Shown here piece by piece: positions 34,694-47,207 of a stretch of 64,000 nucleotides of DNA (its first letter is position 1; each line of letters begins with the position of its first letter). Location: assembly GCA_021234155.1 (NCBI GenBank), contig JAJEKV010000014.1:12255836-12319835 (forward strand). The letters are read 5' to 3'. This DNA comes from Isoetes taiwanensis. Its lineage: Eukaryota > Streptophyta > Lycopodiopsida > Isoetales > Isoetaceae. The notes under the pieces were generated by a model. That model saw only the letters and a program-made list of their open reading frames with translations, ran no database searches and was not told the origin of the DNA. The position numbers were made by a program, and so were the translations under genes.

Positions 34694-35192
34694 CTAACAC
34701 AATTTCTGCATTGCTTCGATCAGCTGCGCACATCCCATCGAATAATTTACCTCATCAACTTTTTCCAGAATATACTTGTTCCTTTCCACATCATTATATA
34801 TCTCCTCCTTTATTCTAATTCTGAACTGGAAGGTTTTAAAGAATGTCCTTTGCACAATCGCATTAAACCTTCCAATGTCTGTAAGTTTCCAGAGATCTAA
34901 TTGCTTTGCTGTACAACCAAATATCTGCTCACCTATATCTTGGAAAGCAGTGACCCATAAACTTCCTGTGTGGTCTGATAACTGCAGCGAGATTATATAC
35001 CTGTATGAGCACTCTTTCACACAAACATTGCAGCTAATGCAATGCCATAGACCATCTTCAGTAGCCCTCACCTTTTTCAGACATTGGCGGTTGCCACATT
35101 TCAATGGGCATACTGCATAGTACAATAGATCATGCTTCATATTTGTTATTGTGCCTCTTAACTCTACTAAGAAATAATCCAAAGACATAAAC
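34694..35192 (-). CDS. C-terminal exon of replication protein A large subunit (RPA70-like)
   Basis: An uninterrupted frame of about 165 residues ends in a stop at 34694 and starts after a good acceptor (TTGTAGCAG) at 35193. It matches the third OB fold (DBD-C) of plant RPA1: CPLKCGNRQC, LWHCISC (a CX8CX13CX2C zinc ribbon), YRYIISLQLSDHTGSLWVTAF, GEQIFGCTAKQL, and the family's last segment VDEVNYS. RPA1 binds single-stranded DNA in replication and repair. No upstream exons were found in the 500 bp before it, and retroelement pieces lie on both sides. It may be a transposed exon or the end of a gene whose other exons were displaced. No frameshift is present. Confidence 0.7.
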
Positions 35193-35599
35193 CTGCTACA
35201 ATTTGCAACAATTCAGCCTGTATTTCTTCATTTCATCCCAGGTCGACCCAGCCATGGACATGAACTAATACGGTGGAAAAGAAACAGGATTGTAGACCAC
35301 CCCCAGATTATGTCTCAAGAAAAACCTGGAAAAAGCTTGTGAAGGACTAATCTTACAGCAAAGGAGTGTCTTGGCCTGGCAGCCATCTTCAAGGATCATC
35401 TTCATGCTTCGCTGCTGATCCGAAGGCAAGGAGAAGCGGCGGAAGCCTCTCCCGCCAACGCCCTAGCCGCTTTCGTTTTGCCCTAACATCCGAAAGGGAA
35501 ATTTGAGTGGCCTCTGCATATCTTTTTGCACCTAACTTTTAACCATATATTCTTTGTGTAACAGAGCATATTATTGAATTGGAATCATGTCAAAACTCG

Positions 35600-35745
35600 A
35601 GTTTGTTTGCAAATGGCATCTATTTTGCTAAGGGGTCATTTTTTTCTGGTTTTGGGAAAGCAGTTCTAACACAAAGTTTGAGCATTCTTTTTGCAATCTT
35701 CTTGATTTTGGTTGCCTGAAGCAATCTGGTTGAAGGTTTAACCTT
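35600..35745 (+). repeat. B-like LTR 3' end fragment
   Basis: The order GGGAAAGCAG, TTGAGCATT, TTTTTGCA, GGTTGCCTGAAGCAATCTGG and TTGAAGGTTTAACC parallels the end of the B LTR at 43915-44043. Its stem-loop carries two changes. Confidence 0.5.
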
Positions 35746-37100
35746 TAACAAAGAGTCAAGTTCAAGTCTACATGAAGCGAAATCCAATGGGATTACTATT
35801 GGTAAGACAACTAGAAAGCTAAAGATACTAAGATGGGCTTGCAAGCTGCAAAGCTTTGATGTTTTTGTAAAGGAATTGCATCAAGTAAGAAATCCTAGTC
35901 TTTATTTGCCTTATATTTTATTTGATCATGAAGATGTATTAGAAAATACTGACCTCTCAGCTGCAGTAGCACACTTGAAGGAAATTTGTGAAGAACATAT
36001 CTATGAGGGTTGCAACAACCCATTAATAAAAACTTCTTGCAGCATGATAAACGATGCCATCAGGCCTAACGTTAAGCCAACAAGGAAGATTTAAAAGAGA
36101 AATGTAGATAATTTGAGATGATTGGTGATGTTTTGTGCAAGGTCAAATGAGATGGAGTCTTGCCGAGGTGTGTGAATGAAGAGGAATCTGCCATGATCTA
36201 TTAGAGAAATGCATAAAGCCATTTTTGGAGGACACTTTGCTGGAGATACGACCACAGCAAAAAAGATTTTAAGGTCTGATTATTATTGGCCTACTATTTT
36301 TAGAGATTGTTGAAATATTGTTAAGACATGCCCTCAATGCCAAATATTTGAGAGAATCCTTCTTCTAGCTGCTTTGAATCCCATTGTATCTCCAGGTTCA
36401 ATTCAAATTTGGGGACTAGATTATATTGATGCCATTGATCCTACTTCTACAGGACAATACCGACATATTATTGTGGCTACAGATTATTTCACCAAGTAGG
36501 CAAAAGCAAATCCTTTGAGACATGCCAATGCCCTGAGAAAAACTATATTTTTGCATGAATATGTGTGTTCCAGGTTTGGGATTCCTTTCAGGCTTCGTTT
36601 AGATAGAGGTACACTATTTATCAATGAGGCAATTGCTAATTTGTCGAGCATTCTTAAAGTCAAGCATACCAAAAGATCTGCTTACTACCTTCAAGGTAAT
36701 GGATAAGCAGAAGCTGCTAACAATGTTTTGAAGAGCATTTGCAGAAGATAGTGGAGGTGAACAAGAGAGATTGGCATCTCAAAATAGTGGATGCACTACG
36801 GACTTACAGAACTACCATCAAAACTGCTACAAATCACACATATTTAATCTCATTTATGGCATTGGGGTTCTGATGTCTATTGAGTTAGAGTTGCCATCTT
36901 TTTGGTTAGCTCATAAATTATGCTTAACCATTTGAAAATGCCTTGCAAGAAAGATTGGATGCATTGCTGCACTTGGACGAGTATAGAATGTAGACTGAGA
37001 ATGCCAACTTGTGGGAAAAAGCCAAAGATCTAACTACATTCAAAGCTGTTCACAAGATACAAGGAATATTCAAGGAAGGAGAACGTGTACTCAAATAAAA
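35746..37100 (+). pseudogene. RNase H end and integrase, A' copy 2
   Basis: It starts in the RNase H to integrase connection (WACKLQSFDV, VRNPSLYLPYILFDHED) and continues through the zinc module (MHKAIFGGHF, CPQCQIF), the core (WGLDYI, ATDYFTK, DRG) and the C-terminal region to EGERVLK at about 37095. Stops and shifts at 36093, 36499 and 36900 inactivate it. Confidence 0.7.
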
Positions 37101-37454
37101 CAATTAAAAAAAAGGACAGCTGGTAAGTTTGAGAATATTTAGGAAGCACCTTATGAGGTCTTGGAATCTGCAGGGCTGAAAGAAGTAGCTACATGCATAT
37201 CATTGCCAAATCCCATAAACACCTTGCATCTGAAGCGATATTAGGATCAACATGTGTGCTTGTCCCTTTTCATGTAGAAGTTAGCTCAATTATCTCTTTA
37301 GAGTAGGCTTGATTAGTTCATTCTTATATTTGAAGTTTATTCCAGAATCTTTTGCTTTGATATGATTAGATTTGGGTTTGCAGTAAACAGGACTGATATG
37401 AGGTTAGCAGAGACCACTCCAAGAGAGAAAATGATCGCTAATGCTCGCAAAAAG

Positions 37455-37870
37455 TGTCACGTGTAGGTCCATCAGCTGATTCATTCACTTGCTATATAAA
37501 CTTGGCCATATCTATCTACTTCTTTCTTATATATGTGCAGGACCTTATCAACCATTATATTCCATAAAGGGCATTTTTGAACTTATTTCTTAATGTACTG
37601 TTGTATTTCTATGATAGATCATCACATTCTTCACCCATACTCATCTGTTACTAGCCGTGTCCATACCATCTCATAGCTGCCATCATTCCTCCCATCCAAC
37701 AGTTATTTTATCAATGCTTTCTATGTTTCCATGACAGGTGCATCTTTAAAATCATCCAAATTCATTTGTCACAAGTAGTCCTACCTTTCACCATAGTCAT
37801 TTCATACGAGTTCAATCTTTGTAGCTCCCTGCCCCTCACTTTGACCATCGTGGTAGAGTTGCAGCCCCAA
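37455..37870 (+). repeat. 5' part of A' LTR, copy 2
   Basis: It begins TGTCACGTGTAGG and is about 90 per cent identical by eye to 33925-34302, with an extra 40 bases near 37545-37585. It stops after GTTGCAGCC, the same breakpoint as copy 1. Confidence 0.6.
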
Positions 37871-37916
37871 AATGATCACTAAATTCAAGAAGAAAGCAAC
37901 ATTTTGGTGAGTTCTA

Positions 37917-39420
37917 TTGAAGGTATTCCTAGCAAAACCTTCAATCTCACTGATACAAGATCTCCAGGTTGCTTTAGGCAACCACTTTGACCCAATAAAT
38001 TGCAAGGAGAAAGCTCAAATATCGAGTTAGAAATGCTTTCCCAAAACAAGAAAAAAGTGAACTTGGCAAAACTTATCCCAAATGCTTTGAGGCTGGAACT
38101 TGGATGCAATTCCAATGCCAGAAGATGCTCTGATAAGCAAGGATTCAGTATGCAAAAGCCAGTGCAAATAAATAAGCAGGATCTATCTCAAATTTGCATA
38201 TCTGACCAAGTAAAAAATAAGTCAATAACCCTAGGAGCAAGCTAAATTTTCCAAATGGGATTGTAGAGATCTATGTTCAGTTTCTACACTTCTCAAAGAA
38301 TCATTTTTTTCTTTGACAGACTAGTATGCTCAAGAACACAGCAAGCAAGTTTTTAAAGATGAAATTTCCATTAACTTTTCTAAGTTTTGGCAAGTTGTCC
38401 CCTTTCTGACACATCTGCAAGTAAGATGCATCTGTGAATTTCAAGCAAACAATCTAAATATGCCTTGAGGATGGATTTTTTGTCAAAAAATAATAACTAA
38501 AACTTAAGAACTCAACAATACAATGTTATTGTGTTTTTTAAGGGGAATTTCAAATGTTTTTTGTTTATGAGATCTTGAATTGTGTGCTAGACAGGCTTTG
38601 CACCTTTTTTTCCATGTTATTGAATTTAGGAATGCCAAACTTGCTTAAATAGATGCTTAAACACACCATTACACTCAAAATTATCTTATCAAGCTCGGAT
38701 TTTCTTTGTCTTGAACATCATCATATGGGGTTGTTTACAATGCTTGCCAAGTTCTGTAATCTTGGGCACATGATCAATTTCTTCAAAATATGGTTAAACA
38801 GTCATGTTTTGCATCAAAATTCATCGATTTTTAAGACAATGAAGATAATTCATGGCTTCAAATCATCAATCCGGCATGCATCGTTGCTTATCAGATTGGT
38901 TATCTCGCTTACAGCCTTCAAAAAATGTCTGAGAGCAAATCCCCTTTTATGAATTCCCCTGTTTCAATCTAATCTTGGCAGATGCGGCTCAGATCTTTAT
39001 CTTTTAGTCTTGTTTTAGGTTTCTTAGCATGCATTACATGATTTCGGGTCCCCGGAGCTATGATTAGCCTGTTAAATCAGTTGAAAAGCCTGAATCTTGG
39101 CTTGACTCAGTTTTAGGATTCGTGGTTTCTTTCAAGACATATCCCACAGGCCTGTTTCGAAAAGTAGGCTCAAGACATAAATAAATGAATCCACATGGAT
39201 TTATAAATTCACATGCTATCTCCACATGGGATTCGGCCTATTGCCGCCCCACACGCCCGAAGGCACCATGTGGCAGTATGGGGTTGAAGGAAATAAAGGC
39301 TACGCTTGGGGCTGGGGAGGGGGGATCTCGAACGGACGGTCGGATGTATATATCTCTATATATATCTAGCCCGTATGGCCAACTGATTGAAAATAACAAG
39401 GACGGAGGGCCATAAATATA
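37917..39420 (-). repeat. Diverged B' LTR fragment
   Basis: Read on the minus strand, it ends in TTGAAGGTTTTGC...GAATACCTTCAA and contains GGTTGCCTAAAGCAACCTGGAG. Further from the end it contains the G-box and CACACGCCC-type block (39200-39260), also found in B at 44530-44590. It is much more diverged than the other B LTRs. Confidence 0.55.
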
Positions 39421-41230
39421 GTAGTTTCGGTTATATTTGCTTGATAGAGTGTTATTCTGGATATGGGGATTGATTTATAACTTTAGGCCATGTAGTTGAT
39501 CGTTGCCTTAAACCTGTGGCCACACTCAAAGCTATAACAATGGTAAAGCAGTTTCCCTATGAATGAATAAAAGTGGACTTCAAATTAATAAAAGTGAACG
39601 TTTGCGACCGATATGAATCACGGCAATGGTCATGCTGGTAGAAAAATTTGATATCAAGCCTCCTTTTTGGACCCTTGAATTTGCTTGCTTGTTTAAGCTC
39701 ATAACATTAAGCCCTTTGTGATGCTTTTGTAATAGCAAGATATCACCCTTGAACTAATGTGAAAAACAGTGCCAGTTGTTTGGCTTAGACAAGGCTAATG
39801 CCTGTTCAGAATTATTTTACTTAGACAAGGCTAAGGCATGTTCTGAATTGTTTTAAGACTATGGGGCAGAGTTGGCCACCAGCGAACTTAAGTGGTCTTA
39901 GCAAGCCAAATGTGCTTCATAAGCCATACCTTTTTGACCCTTCACCCATGGCTTATATAGAAATAACGGTTGAGGCTTGGGAATTAAAAGATAAAAATGA
40001 TTGAGGCTTGATGACTTAAGCTCAGATGTTTTCATGTCTCTGGTTCTAAGCATGATACAAGTGACCCTAGTGAAGCTTTACACAGGGAACTTTCTCCTTA
40101 AGCCATAATTGGTTATGATGCTTTGGCATTTGATTTATGGCTTCTAGTATTAATAAGGGTAAGCTTTCTGATTAAATTAATAAACTTTGAGTATGCATGC
40201 CTAAGGGATATGGAAATTTTCAAGCTGGACCAAACGCAACTAACTGCCATGCAAAAACTCCAAACATAATTTTTCTCTAAGCTTAACTTATGTGACCATG
40301 GAGGGTTTTTACTGCGTAATCTAATTAATTGGCTTTGTGAATACATTGCTATGAGATTGGAATATTGAGGAGGACCATGAGGGACTAACTACTATGCAGG
40401 AACTTGCTGAATATGGCACCTATGGCTTGGGATTGACTGGCCTTGGGTAGGTCTCTTGATATTTATGATCGCTCAGTCATGTTTATGCTAGCTGAACTTG
40501 CTATGGCCATAATCGTCACATACTTTTGTAGCAAAATGTTGCCACAATGGTGGAAATCTAAGCTTTTAGCCTTGTGGAAGCCTTTTGCCTTAAAACATAA
40601 GGCCGCATGGCAAAGCACCCAATCCCTATAGCCTTTGGCAAAACCTTTTGCATGTTATGTGCCTGGGGTTAAGTTAAGATTTACCTATTTTAGCTCTACA
40701 AATGACAGGTAGCTTTAAGCAAACGGAATGGTCTCCTTAAACCATAATTGAGTTTAAAGCCTTGGTCTCTGACCCATGGCTTCTAAAAGGGGTAAGTTAA
40801 ATGCTTAAATTAAATTTTTTTTTTTTTGAAAAGGCATTTTTAAGGTTTTAAGTAAATCTGGATTGGGTCAGGAAAAAAGCATCTAAGGTTAGTAAGGATT
40901 TAACCTTACAAATGTATCTTAGTATCTAATTTTTATGTCGTAGGGGTGCTACCATGGCTTTTTGTGGCAACTACATACATGGAGATAGCAAAAATATGGC
41001 TACAATGCTAAATGTTAAGTGTAAAACTAAGGGGATGTTTTTGCAGAATGAATTATTTTTGTGACACTTATATTACCAACGCATAAAATACATGAGGCAT
41101 TTAGGGCTAGGTTTTGCCGAAGAGATCATGAAACGTAAGACCGGATGCTGAGCAAGCTCTCTGATCCGCTAGCACTAGCAGAAATGATGAAACTTTTATT
41201 TATTTATTTATTTTTTTGAAACTTGGCACG
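39421..41230. other. Spacer without recognised features
   Basis: AT-rich, with an A/T homopolymer at 40810-40829 and TTTA repeats near 41197. It may include the remaining 5' part of the B' LTR. No ORF with recognisable content. Confidence 0.3.
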
Positions 41231-41244
41231 AATCCCAAGAATTC

Positions 41245-41612
41245 AAAAATGAAAATGTTCAAATAATTATCTGACACAGCTTTCCCAAAAGGATAAAAAG
41301 TCTGTCTCAGAAAAAAGCTTGCCAAATGCACACCATTTGAGCTTTGCATATGATTCTTGCTTGCATAGCTGCTCATAATCTATGCTTACTACACAAGTCT
41401 GAGGGAGCTTGACAAGGATAGACATTCCTGATCCAGTCAATTTTTGGTCAATGTCCCTGGCAGAGAGCTCGATTTCTGATCTTGTCACAGGGCTTTGAAG
41501 CTTTTGCCTATTCTGAATAAGTCTACACTCAATAGGCCTTGATGCTCTCGACAAATAAAGGTCAAAATCTTTTACTTTTGAATTTTCTTGGACTGACTGC
41601 TACAAATCATGA
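41245..41612 (-). repeat. B LTR fragment
   Basis: It is almost identical to 47310-47700 in the large B LTR, from GTTCAAATAATTATCTGACA to CTACAAATCATGAACA, and then joins RT sequence on the other strand. Confidence 0.7.
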
Positions 41613-41833
41613 ACAGATGTGCCAATTTGAAATTAAGATCAAAGAAGGTTGTAAACCTGTTTTTCAAAAATTAAGGAGAATTAATGCTTCATTGATGGGA
41701 TTAATCAAAGATGAATTGGATAAGATGCTAGATGCAGGTGTTATCATTGAAATCATTAATCTAGAATGGGTATCTTGCATTGTTCTTGTAGAAAAAAAAA
41801 GTGGTGCTTTAAGAATTTGCATTGATTACCGAG
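41613..41833 (+). pseudogene. Reverse transcriptase N-terminal fragment
   Basis: It reads CQFEIKIKEGCKPVFQKLRR, then DELDKMLDAGVIIEIINLEW, then LRICIDYR in one frame. The frame stops being RT at an LTR end at 41834. Confidence 0.75.
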
Positions 41834-42986
41834 TGTTGACCCTCAACCTGGCTAGAGAGTCAAACACAAGAAGCCAACTTGAATTTATACTCAAGTTAGA
41901 ACCTCCAGATCACTTAAGGTGATCAGTCTACACAAGAATTTCTTAAAGAAAAAGCTCAAATATCAAGTACTCATACCTTTCCCAATTCAAGAATATGGAA
42001 CCTTCACTCAAATTGATGTAGTTCTCATAGGTGGATTGATTTTCAAGGTCAAATGATTGTGACTTGTGTAGAAAAGTTATAGGCATGCAAGGGAAAAGAT
42101 CTTGACCAAGTCTGAGTTCTAATTTGCAAGATATTCGATCTCAAAGTTGTCAATTTTTTGTCAATACCAGTCAAAGCCACAGACAGATCTCAGAATTTTA
42201 TAACTTGAGTTGCAGAGGGAATTTTTGAGAAATTCCAAAACTGAGATGAAGTGTAGGTCCTAAAGATGTGGGGCATGCAATCAAATCCTATTTTGGATCA
42301 CTAAAACTATTTTTGGCAATCGCATTTTGTGGATAAAGCCTAAAATTCGATCGCATGAATGCAAAAATAATAACTTGAGTTTGGAATGGTTTTTGTTCGA
42401 ACTTTTTGTGCACACAGGTGCAAATATGATGGGAAATGAAGGGCAAATGGTCATATGCAAGAAAAGATGATGGAATATCTACTGTAAAAATGTTTGTATG
42501 GCAAAAATACTAAAAGATCATGATAGTCAATTTTCTAAGCACCTGGCAGGCAATTTTCATTGATATGAAGGTAATACAAGATGAATATGGGTCTCAGGAT
42601 CATAGATCAATCATCGAAATATCTCAAAGGTCATATGATAATATCATAACAGGAATATCAGTCCAATTTTCTCAAATCGAACTGTGGAATGCTCAGATAG
42701 ATACTTCATAAACGTCTTCAGATCATGCTCAGCATGTATCAATGTTGAGGTTTGATGCGTTTGGGCCTTCAAAAAACTTCTGTCATTGTTTCCCCAGTAT
42801 ATAGATTTAGATTTAATGATTCCGGCATCTTAGGACTTAATTTTAGGCTTAATGAGATGCTAATGAGCGGGAATCCAAGAATAGGTAGTTTTTATGGCTT
42901 AAGAACCCAATTCCGGCGTGATTCGAGCAAGTTTCCAAGTTTAGGGTTCTTCAACTGTATTTTTCCAGAAATTTCGCGATACGGTG
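41834..42986 (-). repeat. A-like LTR, 3' half, inserted in RT
   Basis: On the minus strand it ends GAGGGTCAACA exactly at 41834 and contains GATCACCTTAAGTGATCTGGAGG (41902-41924) and GGGAAAGGTATGAG. It continues to the block with ATCATGCTCAGCA and GGGCCTTCAAAA shared with family A. It is cut at about 42986 by B LTR sequence. Confidence 0.65.
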
Positions 42987-44043
42987 GCAGAAGGCAAGAT
43001 CGAGGGCTTTGAGGCGAAGAATTGATTGCTTGCTTTGAAGAAGGACCGGCTTGATCGATTTGAGCTTGATTCCGACCTCCAAACTTGATTTGCAATTCGG
43101 ATTATTGACTAAATTATCTGGATTGATGTATTGTCTACCTATTTGATCCTGTACCCAAGACTCAGAGCTTGGGATTCATATTGTTTGCTTATGAGTGCCT
43201 GAATTAATTGAAAATCCGACCCTTGTTGTTGAATATTTGTACCAAGTGTTGACCTGTTCTCAAAAGTAGCTGTTACCAGAGTTTTTGCTACATCTTATAT
43301 TAGCACCCAAATATCATGAGCGTGACATCTCAACATGTTCTCTGCAAGTGCAAGACAATACTTCTGCCACTCTAGATCATCAATGCTGGGATGAATCATC
43401 TGTTCTAGGTCTATTGTAGCAGAAGTCAGCATCGAGCATTAGAATAAGAGATAGAAGTGCCTAGGGCATTAAGATTATCCTTTGATGCATATTAAACATG
43501 GGAGCATTAGAATTAATGTGCATTCCTTCCATAAATAGGGTCTTGTTCACAATTGTCTATACTTTATAGCAATCAGCCAAAATATTCAAAAAGGAAAAAA
43601 AATCTAGAGTTCTATTTGCCAAAAACATCAAGGCCCCTTGTGTGCAGACCTTTTCTGAATAGGTGAAGTTTTAGAAACCAAAAAATCTCTTGCCATTAAC
43701 GAGATCATAAAGTGAGCTCTCTGCCAGGGATATTGACCAGAAATTGACTGGGTCAGGAACAAGAATTTGGCCTATCTACCCTTGTCAGATTCTCTTAGAC
43801 TTTTGCAGCCATATAAATATAGGTGTTGAGCATCTGTGCAAATAAGAATCATGCCCAAAGCTCAAGTGGTGTGCATGTGGCAGACATTCTTCTGAGGCAG
43901 ACTTTTTATCATTTAGGGAAAGCTGTTTTAATCAATCTCTTGAGTATTGTTCTCAGAATTTTTGCACTCAGAGTGGTTGCCTTAAGCAACCCGGAGGTTC
44001 TAAACCAGTGAGGTTGAAGATTTTGCCAGGAACACCTTCAACA
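42987..44043 (+). repeat. B LTR 3' part, + orientation
   Basis: It is colinear with 53931-56570 of the B solo LTR minus its inserted element, which confirms that insertion. It ends AACACCTTCAACA. The stem-loop GGTTGCCTTAAGCAACC is at 43975-43991. Confidence 0.7.
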
Positions 44044-44055
44044 TCAAAGGCAAGT

Positions 44056-45729
44056 AACATGAATCCCAAGCTCTGAGTCTTGGGCACATGATCAAATAGG
44101 TAAACAATCAATCAACTCAGATAATTTAGCCAATAATCCGAGTTGAAAATCAAATGTGGAGATCAGAATCAAGCTTCCATCAAGCAAGCCGGTCCTTCTT
44201 CAAAGCAAACAATCGCTTCTTCGCCTTAAAGCCCTCGAATTTTCCTTCTGTTGAAAAGCCCCTTTTGTAGATCCCTTGTTCTGTTGCATTCTTGATTGAT
44301 TCCATTCAATTCTCTATCTTTTTGTTTCCCATATGTGTTCTTGGCATTAAACAAGGCTATTCGGCAGGTTTGGAGCATGATTGCACAATTGGTTTGGCCG
44401 AATCGACTGGATCTTGGCGTTCACAGGGTTCTTGATAATTTTCAACGATATATCCCACATGCAAATTCAGATTTGGCAGCTCAAGGTATATAAGGAAAAG
44501 GAAAACCTTAATTTATAATTATTGCGTGCAATATCCACGTGGGATTCGGTACCTCCACTGCCCCACACGCCCGGATGTTCCACGCGGCATGGGGAGATTG
44601 GCTGGGAAGAAAAAATAGGTTAGGGGGAGGCTAGATAGGAAATTTTTTTTTACCCCATGGACTATAGCACGTTTCCCAAGGAGGCAAATATAAGGGCCAA
44701 GATAAATGAATTTTTCAATTTTCTTTTTTCTAATGGGAATCTTTTTTCATGCTCTGGAAGATTCTGGAATCTTTTTTTTGCAATTGGGCATTTTCGATTT
44801 TGGCTTAAAAATGGCTCAAAAGGGAGGTGATGTGGTATGTGAGAATGATGACAAGGCAAGGTAGGGATGACATGGCAAATAAGGATGGTGACGTGTCAAC
44901 CAACTTGGCTTAGAAAATTCTTTCTAGTCAAAACCACAAGTGATGTGAATATGATGTGCGTGACATGTGGATGGTGATGTGGACGTGCTAATGATGATGT
45001 GGCAAGGTGATGTGTCATGTTATGGATGCAATTTTAAGGCTTTTAACAAAAATTCGAAGTGTGATCATGGAGATAAAGGCATGACATGGCATGACAAGAG
45101 AGGTGATGTGTGTGATGACTTGGCACTTCAAATGTACCTTCCATGGGTCAATTTTGGTAAAAATGCAAATCATTGGCATTTCCTTAGGCAAACTTGACTT
45201 TTGAATGCTTCCCTTAGGGATTTTATGATCTTTCCTTTTCTTTGACTCCGATGGATGTAATGTTGACCTTTGACCACATGTATGACCAAGTCAAGTGAGG
45301 TTTTGGAACTTTGAATGATGTGGAAGTGGTATGATAAGTGTGTGGCATGTGAATGGTTCTTGAAAGTGTAGTTTTGACTAGAAAAAATCTTTAAAGCCAA
45401 ATGAATTGTAGGCATGGAATTCAAGATCTCATGGGTATTTCATGATGGTAGAAAGCATGGGAGATGTGGAATGGGAATCAAAGTGCACAAAGATGCCAAG
45501 AACTCAAATGATCACATACCAAGAGATCTTCTAGGGGTCTTCTTCTTTTTTGCTTTATTCTCCTTTTGCCTCTTCTGTGTGACCTGAGTCAATTGTCTTC
45601 ACCTTGCTCTTCAAGCCTTCAATGTATGCCAATAAGGCATTCTTCTTGTACCTTGAAATTCAGATCAAAGTGTAAGGATTAGTCTTCAAAATGTGTCTTG
45701 CTCTTCCATGCTGCCATAGCATGGCAGCA
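44056..45729 (-). repeat. B LTR 5' part, - orientation
   Basis: It begins on the minus strand at 45729 with TGCTGCCATGCTATGGCAGCA and is colinear with 51344 down to about 48078 of the full B LTR. The last 870 or so bases of the LTR are absent. Its inner 200 bases pair with 42990-43200 as an inverted repeat. Confidence 0.7.
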
Positions 45730-47167
45730 AGCATATGCTCTTCAATATGGTTAGTTAGAGCAAATTCATCTTCTTTGGTCAGGCTAAGCACTTTTTTCCT
45801 GTAAGATGGAGCTATTTTGAGTAAAGTTAGCAAGTCAACACAAATCTTAGAGTTTTTAAGCAAATACTCAAAATCCTCACAATCTTTTCCTTTTTTTACA
45901 TATTTTTGAGCAGGTGGAGGAGGCACAACCATTACTTGCTCAGCTTCCATGTGTTTTAGCATTTCAACTTCCTCATTAGCACAAGCTGGCTCTTTTTCCT
46001 TTGGATTGTTCATTCTCCTAGTATGCACAGCCATTATCTCTCCCTGTTCTTCAATTTCCTGCACAAATATAATGGAAGCATTTTGTTCATTAGGCTTAGA
46101 TTTCTCCTGCCTAGCAAAGTATTCTTTCACACTGCACCTATCTTCATAATGTCCCACAGCCTTGCAAAAGGTACACACAGGGCACTCCTTGCCAAAGTGT
46201 CATCTTTTTCCACACTTTGTACAAGGTCTATACCAGCAATAATCAGATGAATGAGTGTATCTGAAGCAATGAACACATGGTGGATAGGTCTTCTTCTCAA
46301 ACTTTGAGTTCTTCAGCTCCTGGAGTTGCTTGGTTACCTCAACTAAAGCTTCTGACACCTTGGTGATCTCAGCCCTCACATCTGCTGCAGGAGCATCAAC
46401 ATCCTCAATTTTCACTTTTTTCTTTTCCTTTTGGATAGCATAAACTGGCACAGGTCCTGGTCCCATGTATTCTTGCTCATAATCTGGAAAAAAGGATCAT
46501 GTAGTGAGTGCATGTCATCTGGTAGATAGGAAATCATGTCTGCAATTTCAGTAGCCTTAGTAAAGGCTTTATGTATTGTGTCAAAGCCTTCTTGCTTTTG
46601 AATTTTTAGCAGCTTCCTGTGTATTCTTGGTGTACTGCTCAATCCTCTGATAAAGGATGCCACAAGATGCAAGGTATGGTTAGGAACTTGGTTGATCTGG
46701 CATTCGACAAGGTAAGGATTAAACCTTTCCACATACTGATGCACACTTTCCCCATGCTTAATGCGAAAAGTTTGCAATTCAAATATCAAATCTTGAGGAT
46801 CCAAAAGCTTACCAAAGCGTGCCAAGAACTTCTTAACCAATTCATCCCAAGAATTAGCACCTAAACTTATAACATACTCAAGCCAAGCCCTAAGCTCATC
46901 ATTCTTGAAACATTTCTTAAACTCAGAGAACTTACAACCTTTCTTGTGCCCATACTCTTGGTAATACTCTTCAAAAGTCTTCAGGAAATTATTGGCATTC
47001 ATGCTTGGATCAAAGGTAGGAACTGGAATAGGCATGTTCAATTCAAAATAATGACAAGGCATACATGAATTTGCTTGAATGGTCACAGTAGGTGCTGGAG
47101 CAGTGGCTTCATGATTTTCCTGTGCGTCAGTATGTTCAGATGCCTCATTAGTTCTCCTGGGTGCCAT
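45730..47167 (-). pseudogene. gag of family B, nearly intact
   Basis: The start at 47167 (MAPRRTNEASEHTDAQ) follows the LTR end and PBS by 24 bases. A 251-codon frame covers the capsid domain: FELNMPIPVPTFDPSM, YYQEYGHKKGCKF, ARFGKLLDPQDLIFELQTF, LVASFIRGLSSTPRIHRKLLK. One frameshift near 46490 and one stop (TGA at about 46200) separate it from three zinc knuckles: CVHCFRYTHSSDYC, CTKCGKR.HFGKEC and CTFCKAVGHYEDRC. The linker to protease (LLKNSKICVDLLTLLKIAPSYRKK) follows. The frame then runs into an LTR start at 45729, so protease and polymerase are absent. Confidence 0.8.
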
Positions 47168-47191
47168 GAGTCCAAATTCCAGGAAAATTGT

Positions 47192-47207
47192 CTCGGTAGA
47201 ACCTCCA
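47192..47207 (-). promoter_or_regulatory. Putative primer-binding site of the B element
   Basis: TGGAGGTTCTACCGAG starts three bases after the B LTR end at 47211, identical to the family A site. Confidence 0.55.
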
